Counted from the stretch's first letter, positions 52,506 through 62,072 are shown. The stretch: 64,000 nucleotides of DNA from Heliomarina sp018223035 (GCA_018223035.1 JAAEZD010000010.1:62001-126000), one strand, 5' to 3'. Notes: a model not told the origin generated them from the sequence alone. A program made the numbers and translations.

Positions 52506-53324
52506 TCAGTCAGAACAATCACAGCCTTTAAGGCTTTGGTTCATGTTGGTTGCAGGCTGGTCGCAACCTGCGTCGCCCACGATCTTTGCCGGAACCCCGG
52601 CAACCGTCTTGCAAGCCGGCACATCGGCCAGAACAACCGATCCGGCGGCCACCCGGCTGCAATGGCCGACGCGGATATTGCCAAGCACCTTGGCGCCCGC
52701 GCCAATAAGCACGCCATCGTCGATCTTGGGGTGACGATCTTCTTCTTCCTTGCCAGTCCCGCCAAGGGTCACCGAATGCAGCATTGAGACATTGTCACCA
52801 ACAACCGCAGTTTCGCCGATCACAATGGAATGGGCATGGTCGATCATGATCCCCTTGCCGATCCGGGCGTTTGGATGAATATCGACGCCAAATATTTCGG
52901 AAATGCGCATCTGGAAGAAATAGGCCAGATCGCGCTGCCCCTGCATCCAGAGCCAATGACCGACGCGGTAAGCTTGCACCGCCTGATAGCCCTTGAAGTA
53001 GAGCACCGGCTGCAGAAGCCTGTGGCAGGCTGGATCACGCTCGTAGATGGCAACGAGGTCCGCACGTGCGGCCTGAATCAACTCGGGCGTTTCCGAAAAT
53101 GCCTGATCCGCGATTTCGCGCAGGATCGCCATCGACATTTCATTCGAGGACAGCTTGGCCGAGATTCGATAAGAAAGGGCCTTGTCCAATGTCTTGTGAT
53201 GAAGAATGCAGGCATGGATAAGCCCGCCCATCAAAGGTTCATTCTGAACCGCTTCGCGTGCTTCGCTTGTGATGCGATCCCAGACAGGGTCGACGCTTGC
53301 CAGTTTGGTACGGGTCTCAGCCAT
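52506..53324 (-). CDS. cysE: Serine O-acetyltransferase
   Basis: A 272-residue hexapeptide-repeat enzyme making O-acetylserine from serine and acetyl-CoA, the first step of cysteine synthesis. The N-terminal helical domain (about 10-140) is followed by the left-handed beta-helix: DIHPNARIGKGIMIDHAHSIVIGE with the catalytic His, then VSMLHSVTLGGTG and IRVGHCSRVAAGSVVL. The tail ends in CDCSD. AAGGA precedes the ATG. It lies just past the GTA cluster on the same strand, a location I recall from other Rhodobacterales. Confidence 0.95.
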   Translation of the reverse strand: MAETRTKLASVDPVWDRITSEAREAVQNEPLMGGLIHACILHHKTLDKALSYRISAKLSSNEMSMAILREIADQAFSETPELIQAARADLVAIYERDPACHRLLQPVLYFKGYQAVQAYRVGHWLWMQGQRDLAYFFQMRISEIFGVDIHPNARIGKGIMIDHAHSIVIGETAVVGDNVSMLHSVTLGGTGKEEEDRHPKIDDGVLIGAGAKVLGNIRVGHCSRVAAGSVVLADVPACKTVAGVPAKIVGDAGCDQPATNMNQSLKGCDCSD

Positions 53325-53484
53325 AGGTGAATCCTTGTTTTCCGAGATTCCGGTCAGATGAATACAGGTTCATCTTAGCCAGTATTCGCTCTGATGCCCA
53401 AACGCAAACCTGTGATGGCCTTAATTCCGGAAACGAATGGTTAATCGGTATGGTAAAAAACAGGGATTCTTCGCTGGCGCAGAG

Positions 53485-53787
53485 TTAGGGGTTTGACCGC
53501 TGATCCTTCAGCAGAGCCAGCTTAAGTTGCTCAAGAACGGTCTGAAAACATTCAATGAATTCGACATCGTCGAAACCGGGTTCCTTGGCCAGCCGGTACT
53601 TTCGCGCCGCCATCATCAGCGATCCGTTTCCCCATTCGGGATGCAGGCGTCCTGTTCGCTGAACATGCCGATCCGCCAGTTCCGCCTCTCGCACCATCTG
53701 CTGGCACAGCGTTTGACGGCGCCCGGGCGCGCTCGCCAGCAGCGCCCGGGCGGCATTCGAGACATCTCCGTGTAGCAGTGGACGCAT
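53485..53787 (-). CDS. Small conserved protein downstream of GTA gp15
   Basis: A 100-residue soluble protein, helical, with the segments LLASAPGRRQTLCQQMVREAELADRHVQRTGRLHPEWGNGSLMMAARKY and EPGFDDVEFIECFQTVLEQL. I recall homologues at this position in Rhodobacterales GTA loci but know of no function. The start is 4 nt past the gp15 stop, so it belongs to the cluster's transcript. It has no signal peptide or membrane segment. Confidence 0.7.
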   Translation of the reverse strand: MRPLLHGDVSNAARALLASAPGRRQTLCQQMVREAELADRHVQRTGRLHPEWGNGSLMMAARKYRLAKEPGFDDVEFIECFQTVLEQLKLALLKDQRSNP

Positions 53788-53791
53788 TTCC

Positions 53792-56700
53792 CTACCCGGC
53801 TACCGTGATCCTGCGGAACAGGCCGGGACCGTAGCGCGCGGATACCTGCGCGACTTCAACATCGAAATCTGTGCCGGCCTGCAATCCGTCTGCGGCCTGA
53901 GCACCTGTCGAGTAAGTCCACGCCGGTAGCGAGACCTCGATTTGTCTTAGCAGATCGCCGGATTGCCAGACACGTATGAGGTAAAGCTCTTGCTCTTCGC
54001 CCAGCGGCACCTCGGGCGTATTCCAGTCGTCTCCGTCGATACGGGTCCGGCGGATCCAGGTCAGGCTTATCGCGCCGCCGCTTATTTTCTTGGCAAGCAC
54101 ATGCGCCGGTGCATATGGGCGGAGACCGTTACCGTCGAATGACGCAACGATATGTTCATAGGACGGGTCATCCACAGGGCGCCGCGCCGGTCCGATCCGG
54201 TAGTGCCGCGCGATGCGACGTTTGGTGCTGGCAAGGTCGATCTGTGGTGCCGTCCCGTCCAGTAGAACGAACCAGCTGCCGACCGGCCAGGGATCAGCCG
54301 CCAAGGGGTCGCTTCCCGCTTGCCCGCGCAGGAAACCACTTAGCCAATATGTATCGGGTGAGATCAGTTCGGCGTCGCGAAACTGGATAAGTTCCCAGTT
54401 GCCGGGCGCACCATCGCCGATGGCGGCAACATTGGCGCCGTTAAGCACGGCTTCCTCGGGTCGGCTTTCGAGTGCGCCGTAAATGAGTTTGACCTGCAGA
54501 TGCGCCCCATTCTGCCACAACCCGGTACGCGCCCAGCGCAAGGGCGTTTCGATCTTTCCTATGACAGAGCGCGCCGCAATGATTTCATCCAGAACTAAAT
54601 TATCATCGCTTTCGGAACTGTACACGGCGACCGTTCCCGGCCAGAGCTGTGAAGTCACCGCAATATGCGGCGCGTGCGGCACCTCGTCGCCGCGCATAAG
54701 CGGTAGATCCATGAACAAGGGCAATACCGGTGTCGGCGCCGCAAAGGCGTGTTGTGTGGCCAGTTTTTCTGCAATCTCCGGCAGTTCGTAAACCGAAGGC
54801 TCGATGCGTACCGCATCGATCAATTGCAATTCCATGTGTTCGACCCGGTCTATGCGGTACAAGGCGTCGCCTTCCAGTTGGTCCCCTGACACTGAAACGA
54901 TGTCCCCCGCACCGAGGTCCAGCCGAGAGGGCGGAAGGGCAAAACGGATGGTGTCGCGTGCCAACTGCGCCTCGCTCAGCCAGCGTTCGGCGACCTGACG
55001 GCCCTCGGCACGGGTCATGGCAATAGGCAGATCGCTGGCGGAAACTGCGTGCGTTGCCTGATCTGGCAACACGGCCTCTTCGGCAACGATGTCATGATCC
55101 CCGCCGGACTGGATGAAGCGCACACGAATACGCCCCGTCGTCTCCGCCTCGGCCGCGCGGAGCTGCTCGAAAGAGCCGTCCATCTCCGACGTCAACGCAA
55201 GCCGTTCGGCATCAAGCACACTGGGGTTCTTGCCGTCCCGCAGCCGAAACTCCAAGACCCCGTCCTTCTCGATCACATCGAAGCCATACCGCAGCAAAAG
55301 AGGCTGCAGCGCCGCGCGGGCATCGCTGACCTGATCGAACGTATATCCACGAACGACACCGTATAGCCTCTCTGCATCCACCGTGTTAATCCCGGAGCGC
55401 AAACAGAGTTCTTCGGCAACGGAGCGCAGAGTGCGTGCGCCGACCCGGCCATTCAACCAGTGACCGCGCAGGTAATTCTCTCCATCCGCCCAGAGTTCCT
55501 GATTGTTCGGAAAGGCCGGATAGGGCCGCACGTCCCACGCCCAGACAAAGGCATGGCCGAGATCTATCATCGGGCCATCGTAAATATCGGAAATCGGGTT
55601 GTTTGCAGCTTCTCCCCAATGGCCGAGGATCGCCCTCAGATACTGGCCTTGGATAAAGTCGTCACGCTGACCGTTTGAATACTTGGGCAACCGCGATTCC
55701 GACGACTTGGGATCGACGAACTTGTTCGGCTGGTTGGTTCCCTTGTCCAAGGCGGCACACCCGAGTTCAGTGAACCAGATCGGTTTTGATCGCGGCTCCC
55801 AATCGGTCGGCGTGGGTTGGCGCACCCCGCCGATGCGCTCGTGATGACTGTTCTGCCACCAACTCCTGAGATCCTTGTACCGCCAGATCCACGGTTCCCC
55901 ATGCGCCTGATCCGTGATCTCGGTCCGAATCTGGCCGGCCTCCGCCTCGGGCGAGTGATAGTACCAGTCGAACCCTTCGCCGCCTTCGACATTGGCGCGC
56001 AGGTAGTCCAGATCGTATATGCTTGCCCACCCCGCCTGCCTATCCAAATGGGTATCGCCATCCCGCCAGTCGGAAAGCGGCATGTAGTTATCGATCCCGA
56101 TGAAATCGATGTTATCATCCGCCCAAAGGGGATCGAGATGAAAGTACCTGTCACCGCTTCCATCTTGCGGCTGGTATCCGAAATACTCGGACCAGTCGGC
56201 GGCGTAGCTGATCCGGGTATCTGCACCAAGGAGGGCTCGCACATCCACCGCCAGCTGCCGTAATGCCTGAACGGCCGGGAAGCCCAGAGTGCCGCGGATC
56301 TGGGTCAACCCACGCATTTCGGAGCCGATGCAAAAGGACGACACGCCACCGGCCGCAGCGCAAAGGGCCGCGTAGTGCAGGATGAACCGACGAAGTCCCC
56401 AATCCTCGGCCCCGGAATAGGTGACCACGCCATCGCCAATCGAAAAATCCGCAACTTGAGCTGACCCGAAAAACGCCGCGACTTCGTCATCTGCTGTCGC
56501 TGTGCCATCCGGACTGCCGGGCTGGCCCGGTGCCTTTGACAGCGTGATGCGGCCCCGCCATGGGAGATGCGGTTGCTCCTCTGCGCCAGACCAGGGATCC
56601 GGCAATGTATTGCCCTGTTTCTGATCCATAAGGATGAACGGATAAAACAGCACGTCGATACCGTTTGCGTTCATATGACGGATCGCTTCCACTACAGAGG

Positions 56701-57730
56701 CATCCGCAGGCGTGCCGCCGTAGATAGGACGATCATCCACGCGCGCGATGGTCTCTGCCGTGGCTCTGGTCCGCCCGGAAACGCGCCATGGCATGTTACC
56801 ACCGTCGAATTCGGTACGTTCGACCTTTGGTACTATCGGGCAGGAAACACAGCGGAGGTCACCCCCAAACCATGAGACAACCAGAGAGCCGGCCTTACAA
56901 TTGGGCAATTCTTCCGACAGCGACTGGATAGAGGTCTCGAAGTCGCTGAGGCCAGAGGGTGTATGTACATTGGCTGTCCACTTGCTGCCCGGCCCCCCAT
57001 CATAATGAACGGCTGTCGTTGCAAGCGAATATTCTCCGGTGCCCGGGATCAGAGCAACGCCCCGCACAATCTGCGCAAGGTCCTGCACATATGTGCCTGC
57101 GTTCTTCTGTTCCTGCCGAACAACTTCGAAAGAAAACTGGGGGACCCTGTTTCCAAACCGCTCCAGCGCAATATTATCCATGACAACGTAGGCGGTGCCC
57201 CGGTAGGCAGGCACCTGCCCAGCGCCCTCTGTAGCCTCGATCACCGGGTCCGGCAACTGGTCTGACGTGCCTTTGTAGATGCGCATATTGAGGTCCTCGC
57301 GCGAGACCTCTTCCCCGTCTGCCCAGATGCGACCGACGCTTGCGATCTCCCCTTCGCACAGTGCGATGGCCAGCGAGACGTTGTAGCTGAAACGAGTAGT
57401 CTTCGGCGCGCTTGGCGCGCCCTTTCCGCCGCCTCCGGTCGTCATTGAGGTTTCGCGGAATTGAGACGCCCAGATCACCTGCCCGCCAACACGCATGCGA
57501 CCGTAAACCTGCGCTATCGCTTCCCCTTCGCTGGCCTGAGTCAATCGGAACCGTTCGATACGGCCTGTTTCGACAGGCTCCGATCCCTGCCCAAGCAGCC
57601 GTTGATCGATGACCTTGCCGACAGTCGCGCCAACCGCACGGCCCAATACGGCAGATGACAGGCCAGCCACTGTGCCGCCGACCGACCCACCGATTGCCGC
57701 GCCTGCGGCGGATAACAGAATTGTCGCCAT
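53792..57730 (-). CDS. GTA gp15-like protein (host-specificity / megatron, TIM-barrel)
   Basis: A 1312-residue tail-tip protein of the Rhodobacter-type GTA. An N-terminal Ala/Gly membrane-like segment (about 1-35) is followed by a phage-tail hub region, a TIM-barrel-like glycoside-hydrolase-type domain (about 420-730; SYAADWSEYFGYQPQDG, FIGIDNYMPLSDWRDG, WFTELGCAALDKG), and a long C-terminal host-recognition part with a fibronectin-like end. In R. capsulatus the homologue forms the tail tip and contacts the recipient. Starts with a TAATG overlap on gp14. Length matches the family. Confidence 0.92.
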   Translation of the reverse strand: MATILLSAAGAAIGGSVGGTVAGLSSAVLGRAVGATVGKVIDQRLLGQGSEPVETGRIERFRLTQASEGEAIAQVYGRMRVGGQVIWASQFRETSMTTGGGGKGAPSAPKTTRFSYNVSLAIALCEGEIASVGRIWADGEEVSREDLNMRIYKGTSDQLPDPVIEATEGAGQVPAYRGTAYVVMDNIALERFGNRVPQFSFEVVRQEQKNAGTYVQDLAQIVRGVALIPGTGEYSLATTAVHYDGGPGSKWTANVHTPSGLSDFETSIQSLSEELPNCKAGSLVVSWFGGDLRCVSCPIVPKVERTEFDGGNMPWRVSGRTRATAETIARVDDRPIYGGTPADASVVEAIRHMNANGIDVLFYPFILMDQKQGNTLPDPWSGAEEQPHLPWRGRITLSKAPGQPGSPDGTATADDEVAAFFGSAQVADFSIGDGVVTYSGAEDWGLRRFILHYAALCAAAGGVSSFCIGSEMRGLTQIRGTLGFPAVQALRQLAVDVRALLGADTRISYAADWSEYFGYQPQDGSGDRYFHLDPLWADDNIDFIGIDNYMPLSDWRDGDTHLDRQAGWASIYDLDYLRANVEGGEGFDWYYHSPEAEAGQIRTEITDQAHGEPWIWRYKDLRSWWQNSHHERIGGVRQPTPTDWEPRSKPIWFTELGCAALDKGTNQPNKFVDPKSSESRLPKYSNGQRDDFIQGQYLRAILGHWGEAANNPISDIYDGPMIDLGHAFVWAWDVRPYPAFPNNQELWADGENYLRGHWLNGRVGARTLRSVAEELCLRSGINTVDAERLYGVVRGYTFDQVSDARAALQPLLLRYGFDVIEKDGVLEFRLRDGKNPSVLDAERLALTSEMDGSFEQLRAAEAETTGRIRVRFIQSGGDHDIVAEEAVLPDQATHAVSASDLPIAMTRAEGRQVAERWLSEAQLARDTIRFALPPSRLDLGAGDIVSVSGDQLEGDALYRIDRVEHMELQLIDAVRIEPSVYELPEIAEKLATQHAFAAPTPVLPLFMDLPLMRGDEVPHAPHIAVTSQLWPGTVAVYSSESDDNLVLDEIIAARSVIGKIETPLRWARTGLWQNGAHLQVKLIYGALESRPEEAVLNGANVAAIGDGAPGNWELIQFRDAELISPDTYWLSGFLRGQAGSDPLAADPWPVGSWFVLLDGTAPQIDLASTKRRIARHYRIGPARRPVDDPSYEHIVASFDGNGLRPYAPAHVLAKKISGGAISLTWIRRTRIDGDDWNTPEVPLGEEQELYLIRVWQSGDLLRQIEVSLPAWTYSTGAQAADGLQAGTDFDVEVAQVSARYGPGLFRRITVAG

Positions 57731-58176
57731 TACCCGACCTCCCTAGGGAATTCAAAGCTCGCGACCACACGGCGACGCCAAGGCGCACTAAGCATGCTCT
57801 CGACAACACCATGGCCGCTATAGGCGTGAACAAAGGTCGGATAAGGGGTAAGCTGCACCAGAATGCCAAGATGCTTGGCAACGGCCCGCTTGCGCATCCG
57901 AAAAAGGATCAGATCGCCCGGAGAAACAACGTCAGCTTCTTTTTCGGACAAGTGCCGGGCGGCTGCCGCCCAGAGCCGCTCCTTTCCCTGCACCTCAGAC
58001 CAATCGTAGCTGTAGGCAGGCACGATTTCCGGTTCGCGTCCATAGAGCGTCCTCCACACGCCCCGAACAAGACCAAGGCAGTCTGCGCCCGCCCCGAGGA
58101 CAGAGGCCTGATGCCGATAGGGCGTACCGATCCAGTCTCTGGCCGTCTGAACGATCTGATCCGCCAACACCGTCAT
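57730..58176 (-). CDS. GTA gp14, NlpC/P60 peptidase
   Basis: A 148-residue cell-wall peptidase on the tail. The catalytic Cys33 is in GADCLGLVRG, His102 in AKHLGILVQL, and a third polar residue at His117 in VHAYSGHGVVES. It would cut peptidoglycan stems to let DNA through the wall. The start overlaps the gp13 stop by 4 nt (58173-58176) and its stop shares a base with the gp15 start. Confidence 0.93.
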   Translation of the reverse strand: MTVLADQIVQTARDWIGTPYRHQASVLGAGADCLGLVRGVWRTLYGREPEIVPAYSYDWSEVQGKERLWAAAARHLSEKEADVVSPGDLILFRMRKRAVAKHLGILVQLTPYPTFVHAYSGHGVVESMLSAPWRRRVVASFEFPREVG

Positions 58177-59060
58177 CTACGGCTCCCCCCTGTATTCACG
58201 CCCGATTGACGGGGAACCGACATGACCCAGTCCTCGCCGGGAATGTCCGGAAAACCTTGAAAATTGAGAAGATTATCGAACTTGAGCTGGCAGGTCTCGA
58301 ATAGCTTGTCGCATCCGGCTTCAAGCCGGATCATGTCGCCCGGCAAAACCTGACCGCGAAGAGGCTGCCACAGTTGAACCTGTCTCGCCTCTCCCAGTTT
58401 CCGGTCCTTCTTGACCGCTCCCCAAAGACCGATCGCTTTGCCCGTCAGGACGGAAAATCGACCCCGCGAAAACCAACCGTCTTCAAAGCCTTCGATCAAA
58501 TTCCAGTCGAACTGTTGCGCATCGCTGACGCGCTCGACCTCGACATCCAACGCATAGCCCGGCTGCGTCAAATCGAATGTGCAGGACGCATCCCCCAGTA
58601 CCGCTGTACAGGGCTTCTGGTAGACCCGCCCGATCGGCACGTTGAGCTTTTCCGTCAACCCGCGCAGCTCGGCCCGGAAAGCGCCAGCGCCCCGTTTGAT
58701 CTCACCGATGTTGCCCCGAAACTGAAGCCAGCGCGAAGAAGTGTTCGACCAGTTGACCAACCATGCGCGCACTTCGGCGTCATCGAACCGGCCAGCCTCG
58801 ATGTCATCCTCGCGGATCGCGGCATCGCTCAGGGCGCCCAGTGCCTCGCTGTTATCGACAGACAGGCCTGTGCTCTGCTGCAGCGCCATTGCGGAAAGCC
58901 CTGTATTGGCCCTAAACGTGACACTGTCAAAAGCCAGATCGCAATCGTGATCGGTAAACCCGTATATCTCGCCATCGGCCCTCGTGATCGACCAGCAACG
59001 GCAGAGCGTTGTGACACCCGACGCCAAATGCGCCTGCAAATCCGCACCTAAACCTCCCAT
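58173..59060 (-). CDS. GTA gp13, tail hub protein (DUF2163)
   Basis: A 295-residue baseplate hub protein with the DUF2163 N-terminus (CRCWSITRADGEIYGFTDHDCDLAFD) and C-terminal CDKLFETCQLKFDNLLNFQGFPDIPGEDW. Four Cys in VYQKPCTAVLGDASC and CDKLFETC are the likely ligands of the iron-sulfur cluster reported in the R. capsulatus particle structure; this transfer is inference. It shares one base with gp12's stop and overlaps gp14. Confidence 0.92.
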   Translation of the reverse strand: MGGLGADLQAHLASGVTTLCRCWSITRADGEIYGFTDHDCDLAFDSVTFRANTGLSAMALQQSTGLSVDNSEALGALSDAAIREDDIEAGRFDDAEVRAWLVNWSNTSSRWLQFRGNIGEIKRGAGAFRAELRGLTEKLNVPIGRVYQKPCTAVLGDASCTFDLTQPGYALDVEVERVSDAQQFDWNLIEGFEDGWFSRGRFSVLTGKAIGLWGAVKKDRKLGEARQVQLWQPLRGQVLPGDMIRLEAGCDKLFETCQLKFDNLLNFQGFPDIPGEDWVMSVPRQSGVNTGGSRR

Positions 59061-59692
59061 CAGACACGGACCTCGACAACCGGCACGTTCGGCACGTCAC
59101 CCGCCTGAAAACTCGCGACGCTTGTATGTATCCGGTCGGCGTCAAATCGGACTGGTACATCGAATTCGAAGCCGGCAGTGATACGGGCCGATTCCACCGG
59201 AGGCGAGGAAAACGTCACGATACCGGTGGCAAGATCGACATCGTAATCGATAGCTTCCTGCATCTCATCCTGCTCAACCCCAATGCGCACTGTGCCTGAA
59301 ACCGGTTTGTTGATCGGACGCTTGTAGTCGTAGTTGCCCGAGCGATAGGTCTTGGCCAGTTGGAATGAGACGGTATCGCCATCCGCAATGGCAATCACCT
59401 GATCCTGAAATGTCGGTTCGACAGTTGCGCGGCTCGACTTGAAATCGGACCAGTCCTTCCAACGAAAACCGTACATCTGTCCACGCCGCGCCTCGAAGAA
59501 CGAAATCAGTGTTTCAATGTCATCCAACGACCGCATCCCAAGCCCGGCGTCATAACGGCGACGCGAATGGGCCCATGGCGTGTTGCGTTCTTCGAACCCG
59601 TTGGCAAGAGTGACGACATCCGTGCGTCGTTCAGGTCCCCCGATGGACCCGAAACTCAGACTAGCGGGAAACCTGACCTCGTGAAAATTCAT
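59060..59692 (-). CDS. GTA gp12, distal tail protein (DUF2460)
   Basis: A 210-residue DUF2460 protein: FHEVRFPASLSFGSIGGPERRTDVVTL at the N-terminus, RSLDDIETLISFFEARRGQMYGFRWKDWSDF, and a C-terminal VPVRFDADRIHTSVASFQAGDVPNVPVVEVRV. It forms the ring joining the tail tube to the hub. 18 nt separate it from the tape-measure stop. Confidence 0.93.
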   Translation of the reverse strand: MNFHEVRFPASLSFGSIGGPERRTDVVTLANGFEERNTPWAHSRRRYDAGLGMRSLDDIETLISFFEARRGQMYGFRWKDWSDFKSSRATVEPTFQDQVIAIADGDTVSFQLAKTYRSGNYDYKRPINKPVSGTVRIGVEQDEMQEAIDYDVDLATGIVTFSSPPVESARITAGFEFDVPVRFDADRIHTSVASFQAGDVPNVPVVEVRV

Positions 59693-59710
59693 GCCTCATC
59701 TCCCTAAGTT

Positions 59711-60367
59711 TCAGCGGTTCCGGTTGCCGCGCCCCAGCGCCCGGCCCATCTGTGCCGCGATCTGTCCCTGGCTGCGTTGAAAGCCCTGTACATCGGGCGT
59801 GGTGATATTCATGACGACATTCACCGAGCTACCGCCGCCCTTTACGCCCAGTTTTCCGTCAGCACCCCGCGCAAGCGGCATGATCGCCTCAGGACCGGCT
59901 TCTCCCATAAGCCCGAGCCCACCGCGCATCGGAAATGTCGTTGCCCCCGAAATGATTCCCCCACGGGCAAACGGCATGACCCTGCCCTGACTGAAAGCGG
60001 CTCCGTTCTCGAATGGCAGAAGACCTTCGACGATCGAATTTACCCCCTTGGCCATCAGCCCGCCGAAATGGTTGGTCACCGGGCGCATCGCAGCAGAATA
60101 CGAGGTCTGGACCATCGAGCGCGCCATCGTCTCCAGCGCGTCGCTCAGCTTCATCCCGTCAAAGACCACGCCGTCGAAAGCCCGCCGCAGCCCTTTGGAC
60201 AGACCGCGCTCAAGAACGGCGACGTCTGCACCGGTGGCGGCGAGTGACTCCCTCATCCGTTGCAATTCGCTATCAAAGCCTGCCGCCATATTGGCAGCCG
60301 CGCTCAGGCTGTCTTCGAGTGCCTCGGCGCGATCATCGAGCTCTTCAATTCCGTCTCGGTCAGCCAT
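59711..60367 (-). CDS. GTA gp11, tail tape-measure protein
   Basis: A 218-residue helical protein with ALEDSLSAAANMAAGFDSELQRMRESL, a hydrophobic segment, and the tape-measure C-terminal pattern FARGGIISGATTFPMRGGLGLMGEAGPEAIMPLARGADGKLGV. It is short, as expected for the short GTA tail, and sets tail length. 1 nt separates it from the chaperone gene. Confidence 0.93.
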   Translation of the reverse strand: MADRDGIEELDDRAEALEDSLSAAANMAAGFDSELQRMRESLAATGADVAVLERGLSKGLRRAFDGVVFDGMKLSDALETMARSMVQTSYSAAMRPVTNHFGGLMAKGVNSIVEGLLPFENGAAFSQGRVMPFARGGIISGATTFPMRGGLGLMGEAGPEAIMPLARGADGKLGVKGGGSSVNVVMNITTPDVQGFQRSQGQIAAQMGRALGRGNRNR

Positions 60368-60368
60368 T

Positions 60369-60563
60369 TTACTCTCCTGTTACCTCGTCCGGAAAAGCAT
60401 TCAGCAATCGATCAAGACCTTTGCGATCCATCGCGCCTGTCATTCCACCTTGCCCAAGCATCAGTCGAAGTTCGGCGGGTGTAAGTTTCCAGAACTGTTC
60501 CGGTGTCAGGCGCAGTCCGTAAAGACCGGCGCGCATCAATGCGGGCCAATCGAGCGCTGTCAT
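60369..60563 (-). CDS. GTA tail assembly chaperone (rcc01693-type)
   Basis: A 64-residue protein of the phage tail-assembly-chaperone type: MTALDWPALMRAGLYGLRLTPEQFWKLTPAELRLMLG. It helps tail proteins assemble and is easily missed because of its size. The start overlaps the gp10 stop by 4 nt (60560-60563). In many phages this gene and the preceding one are linked by a frameshift; here they are two overlapping frames and the ATG is good, so no frameshift need be assumed. Confidence 0.88.
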   Translation of the reverse strand: MTALDWPALMRAGLYGLRLTPEQFWKLTPAELRLMLGQGGMTGAMDRKGLDRLLNAFPDEVTGE

Positions 60564-60880
60564 GCCTCGCCCGGCACCATGAAGGCTCGGGCCAACAATT
60601 TGGCCGCAACCCGCGCCGCCGCCATCGGTCCGCCCTCGATATCCGCCGTCAGCAGCGCCTCGGCATCCAGTGCAGATCCTCCACCGCGTAGTCCGGCAAG
60701 GATCAGGGCCAGAACATCGGAACTGGAATAAACTCCGCTTTCGAACCGCTGAACCATGTCGACCAGCGAGCCCGCCTTCATCGAAGCCTCCAGCTCTGCC
60801 AGCGCGCCCAGCGTCAGCTTAAGCACATGCTCCTGCCCGTCGATCACAAGGCTGACTTCGCCCGAATAAGGATTGGCCAT
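60560..60880 (-). CDS. GTA gp10 (GTA family tail protein)
   Basis: A 106-residue protein with the GTA-gp10 pattern MANPYSGEVSLVIDGQEHVLKLTLGALAELEASM and C-terminal ARVAAKLLARAFMVPG. A role in tail assembly is assumed from family and place. I use ATG 60880; an upstream GTG at 60889 overlaps the gp9 stop and would add three residues. Confidence 0.88.
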   Translation of the reverse strand: MANPYSGEVSLVIDGQEHVLKLTLGALAELEASMKAGSLVDMVQRFESGVYSSSDVLALILAGLRGGGSALDAEALLTADIEGGPMAAARVAAKLLARAFMVPGEA

Positions 60881-60885
60881 CTTGT

Positions 60886-61299
60886 TCACAGGGCGCTGAA
60901 GGTCAGCGCACCGGCGCTTGCCAATGACATCTCATAGGTCGCCTCGCCATTGTGACTTCCGGCATATTCTATCGACGTCACCTGAAACGGACCTTCGACG
61001 ATGCCGAAATCCGGTATGACGATCTGGAAATCTGGCGTTTCACCGTCGAAGAAAAGTTGACGAGCGCGTTCATCTGTTCCCTCGTCGCGGAAAATGCCCG
61101 AACCGGAAATCGCCGCCGATTTCACGCCCGCACCGGACAGCAGCTCGCGCCATCCTCCCTGGCTCTCAAGGCTGGTGACATCCACGGTTTCCGCATTGAA
61201 ACTGACCCGCGTCGCACGCAAACCGGCTATGGATTGAAACTGGCCGCTGCCAGTCATGTCGACTTTGACCAAAAGGTCTTTCCCGTTCTGAGCGCCCAT
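60886..61299 (-). CDS. GTA gp9, major tail tube protein
   Basis: A 137-residue tail-tube protein: MGAQNGKDLLVKVDMTGSGQFQSIAGLRATRVSFNAETVDVTSLES, then WRELLSGAGVKSAAISGSGIF, the family's core. It forms the stacked rings of the tube. 24 nt separate it from gp8. Confidence 0.93.
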   Translation of the reverse strand: MGAQNGKDLLVKVDMTGSGQFQSIAGLRATRVSFNAETVDVTSLESQGGWRELLSGAGVKSAAISGSGIFRDEGTDERARQLFFDGETPDFQIVIPDFGIVEGPFQVTSIEYAGSHNGEATYEMSLASAGALTFSAL

Positions 61300-61323
61300 T
61301 GTGCCTCTCCAGATTTATGAATT

Positions 61324-61737
61324 TCAGTAATCTTCGACGCGTGCGCGAAACCGAAGATCTATGCGACGGGCGCTTCCTGCCGTGCCGCTACGCCTTGCAG
61401 TTGCCCGTTCGAACCAGAGACCGACAAGACGGCCACGGCTCAGGGTAAGATCCGCGTCCACAAGCGTATCACTGATCGCTGCCGCAACGGCCTTGGCCCC
61501 CGCATATCCCGAGGCTTCGGTCACCACGGATACGCGAAACCGGTGGATGGCACCGTGCCCCGTCACATCCGACCTATCTCGGACGTCTTCCTCGCCCAAG
61601 GCGATATAGGTCTGGGGTATCGTGCCACTTGGCAGGGCATCATAAACCGCGCTGCCGACAAGCGACTGTATCTCCGGGTCGGAACTGAGTTTTTGATAGA
61701 CCGCCGCCTGAAGCGCATCTCCCTCGCCATAGCTCAT
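61324..61737 (-). CDS. GTA gp8, tail terminator protein (DUF3168)
   Basis: A 137-residue DUF3168 protein: MSYGEGDALQAAVYQKLSSD, PQTYIALGEEDVRDRSD, HRFRVSVVTEASGYAGAKAVAAAI. It caps the tube at the head-proximal end. The start overlaps the gp7 stop by 4 nt (61734-61737). Confidence 0.92.
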   Translation of the reverse strand: MSYGEGDALQAAVYQKLSSDPEIQSLVGSAVYDALPSGTIPQTYIALGEEDVRDRSDVTGHGAIHRFRVSVVTEASGYAGAKAVAAAISDTLVDADLTLSRGRLVGLWFERATARRSGTAGSARRIDLRFRARVEDY

Positions 61738-62072
61738 GTGACGATCTCCTCGTCCGCAAAACAGGTCAGATATCTTCCATTATCATCGCGCTCGGCCACT
61801 GCCCGAATAAGGAACAGCCGAGGACCTTCCCGAAACCGCTGGTCCGGCTTCGGCCGCGACGGCGCCCCATGGGGTGAGCCCCGCACGATGATCTTGTAGC
61901 TCATTGCGGAAATCGGCACGCCGGCTTCGGACCTCTCGCGACCCGTACGGGCACTGACATTTGCCCAAAGATGGCCAAGCGGCACCCAGACCTCCGAATA
62001 ACCGCCGCCGCCGTCCGGCACACGCTCAAGCGTTTCCAGCATCAGCAACCGGTTCAGGTTGGGCAAGGTCAT
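61734..62072 (-). CDS. GTA gp7, head-tail adaptor (head closure) protein
   Basis: A 112-residue phage head-tail adaptor: LNRLLMLETLERVPDGGGGYSEVWVPLGHLWANVSARTGRERSEAG, ending in ADEEIVT. The start at 62072 overlaps the gp6 stop by 4 nt; the frame extends to 62144 but the extra residues are not family-like. Confidence 0.9.
   Translation of the reverse strand: MTLPNLNRLLMLETLERVPDGGGGYSEVWVPLGHLWANVSARTGRERSEAGVPISAMSYKIIVRGSPHGAPSRPKPDQRFREGPRLFLIRAVAERDDNGRYLTCFADEEIVT

Noticed and set aside
53421..53440. TTAA-N7-like CtrA half sites near the end of the GTA cluster
   Set aside because: Only one TTAA half is intact; the second does not match.
60369..60880. Programmed frameshift between GTA gp10 and the chaperone, as in many phage tail chaperone pairs
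   Set aside because: The frames overlap by only ATGA with no slippery heptamer noticed; simple translational coupling explains the arrangement.
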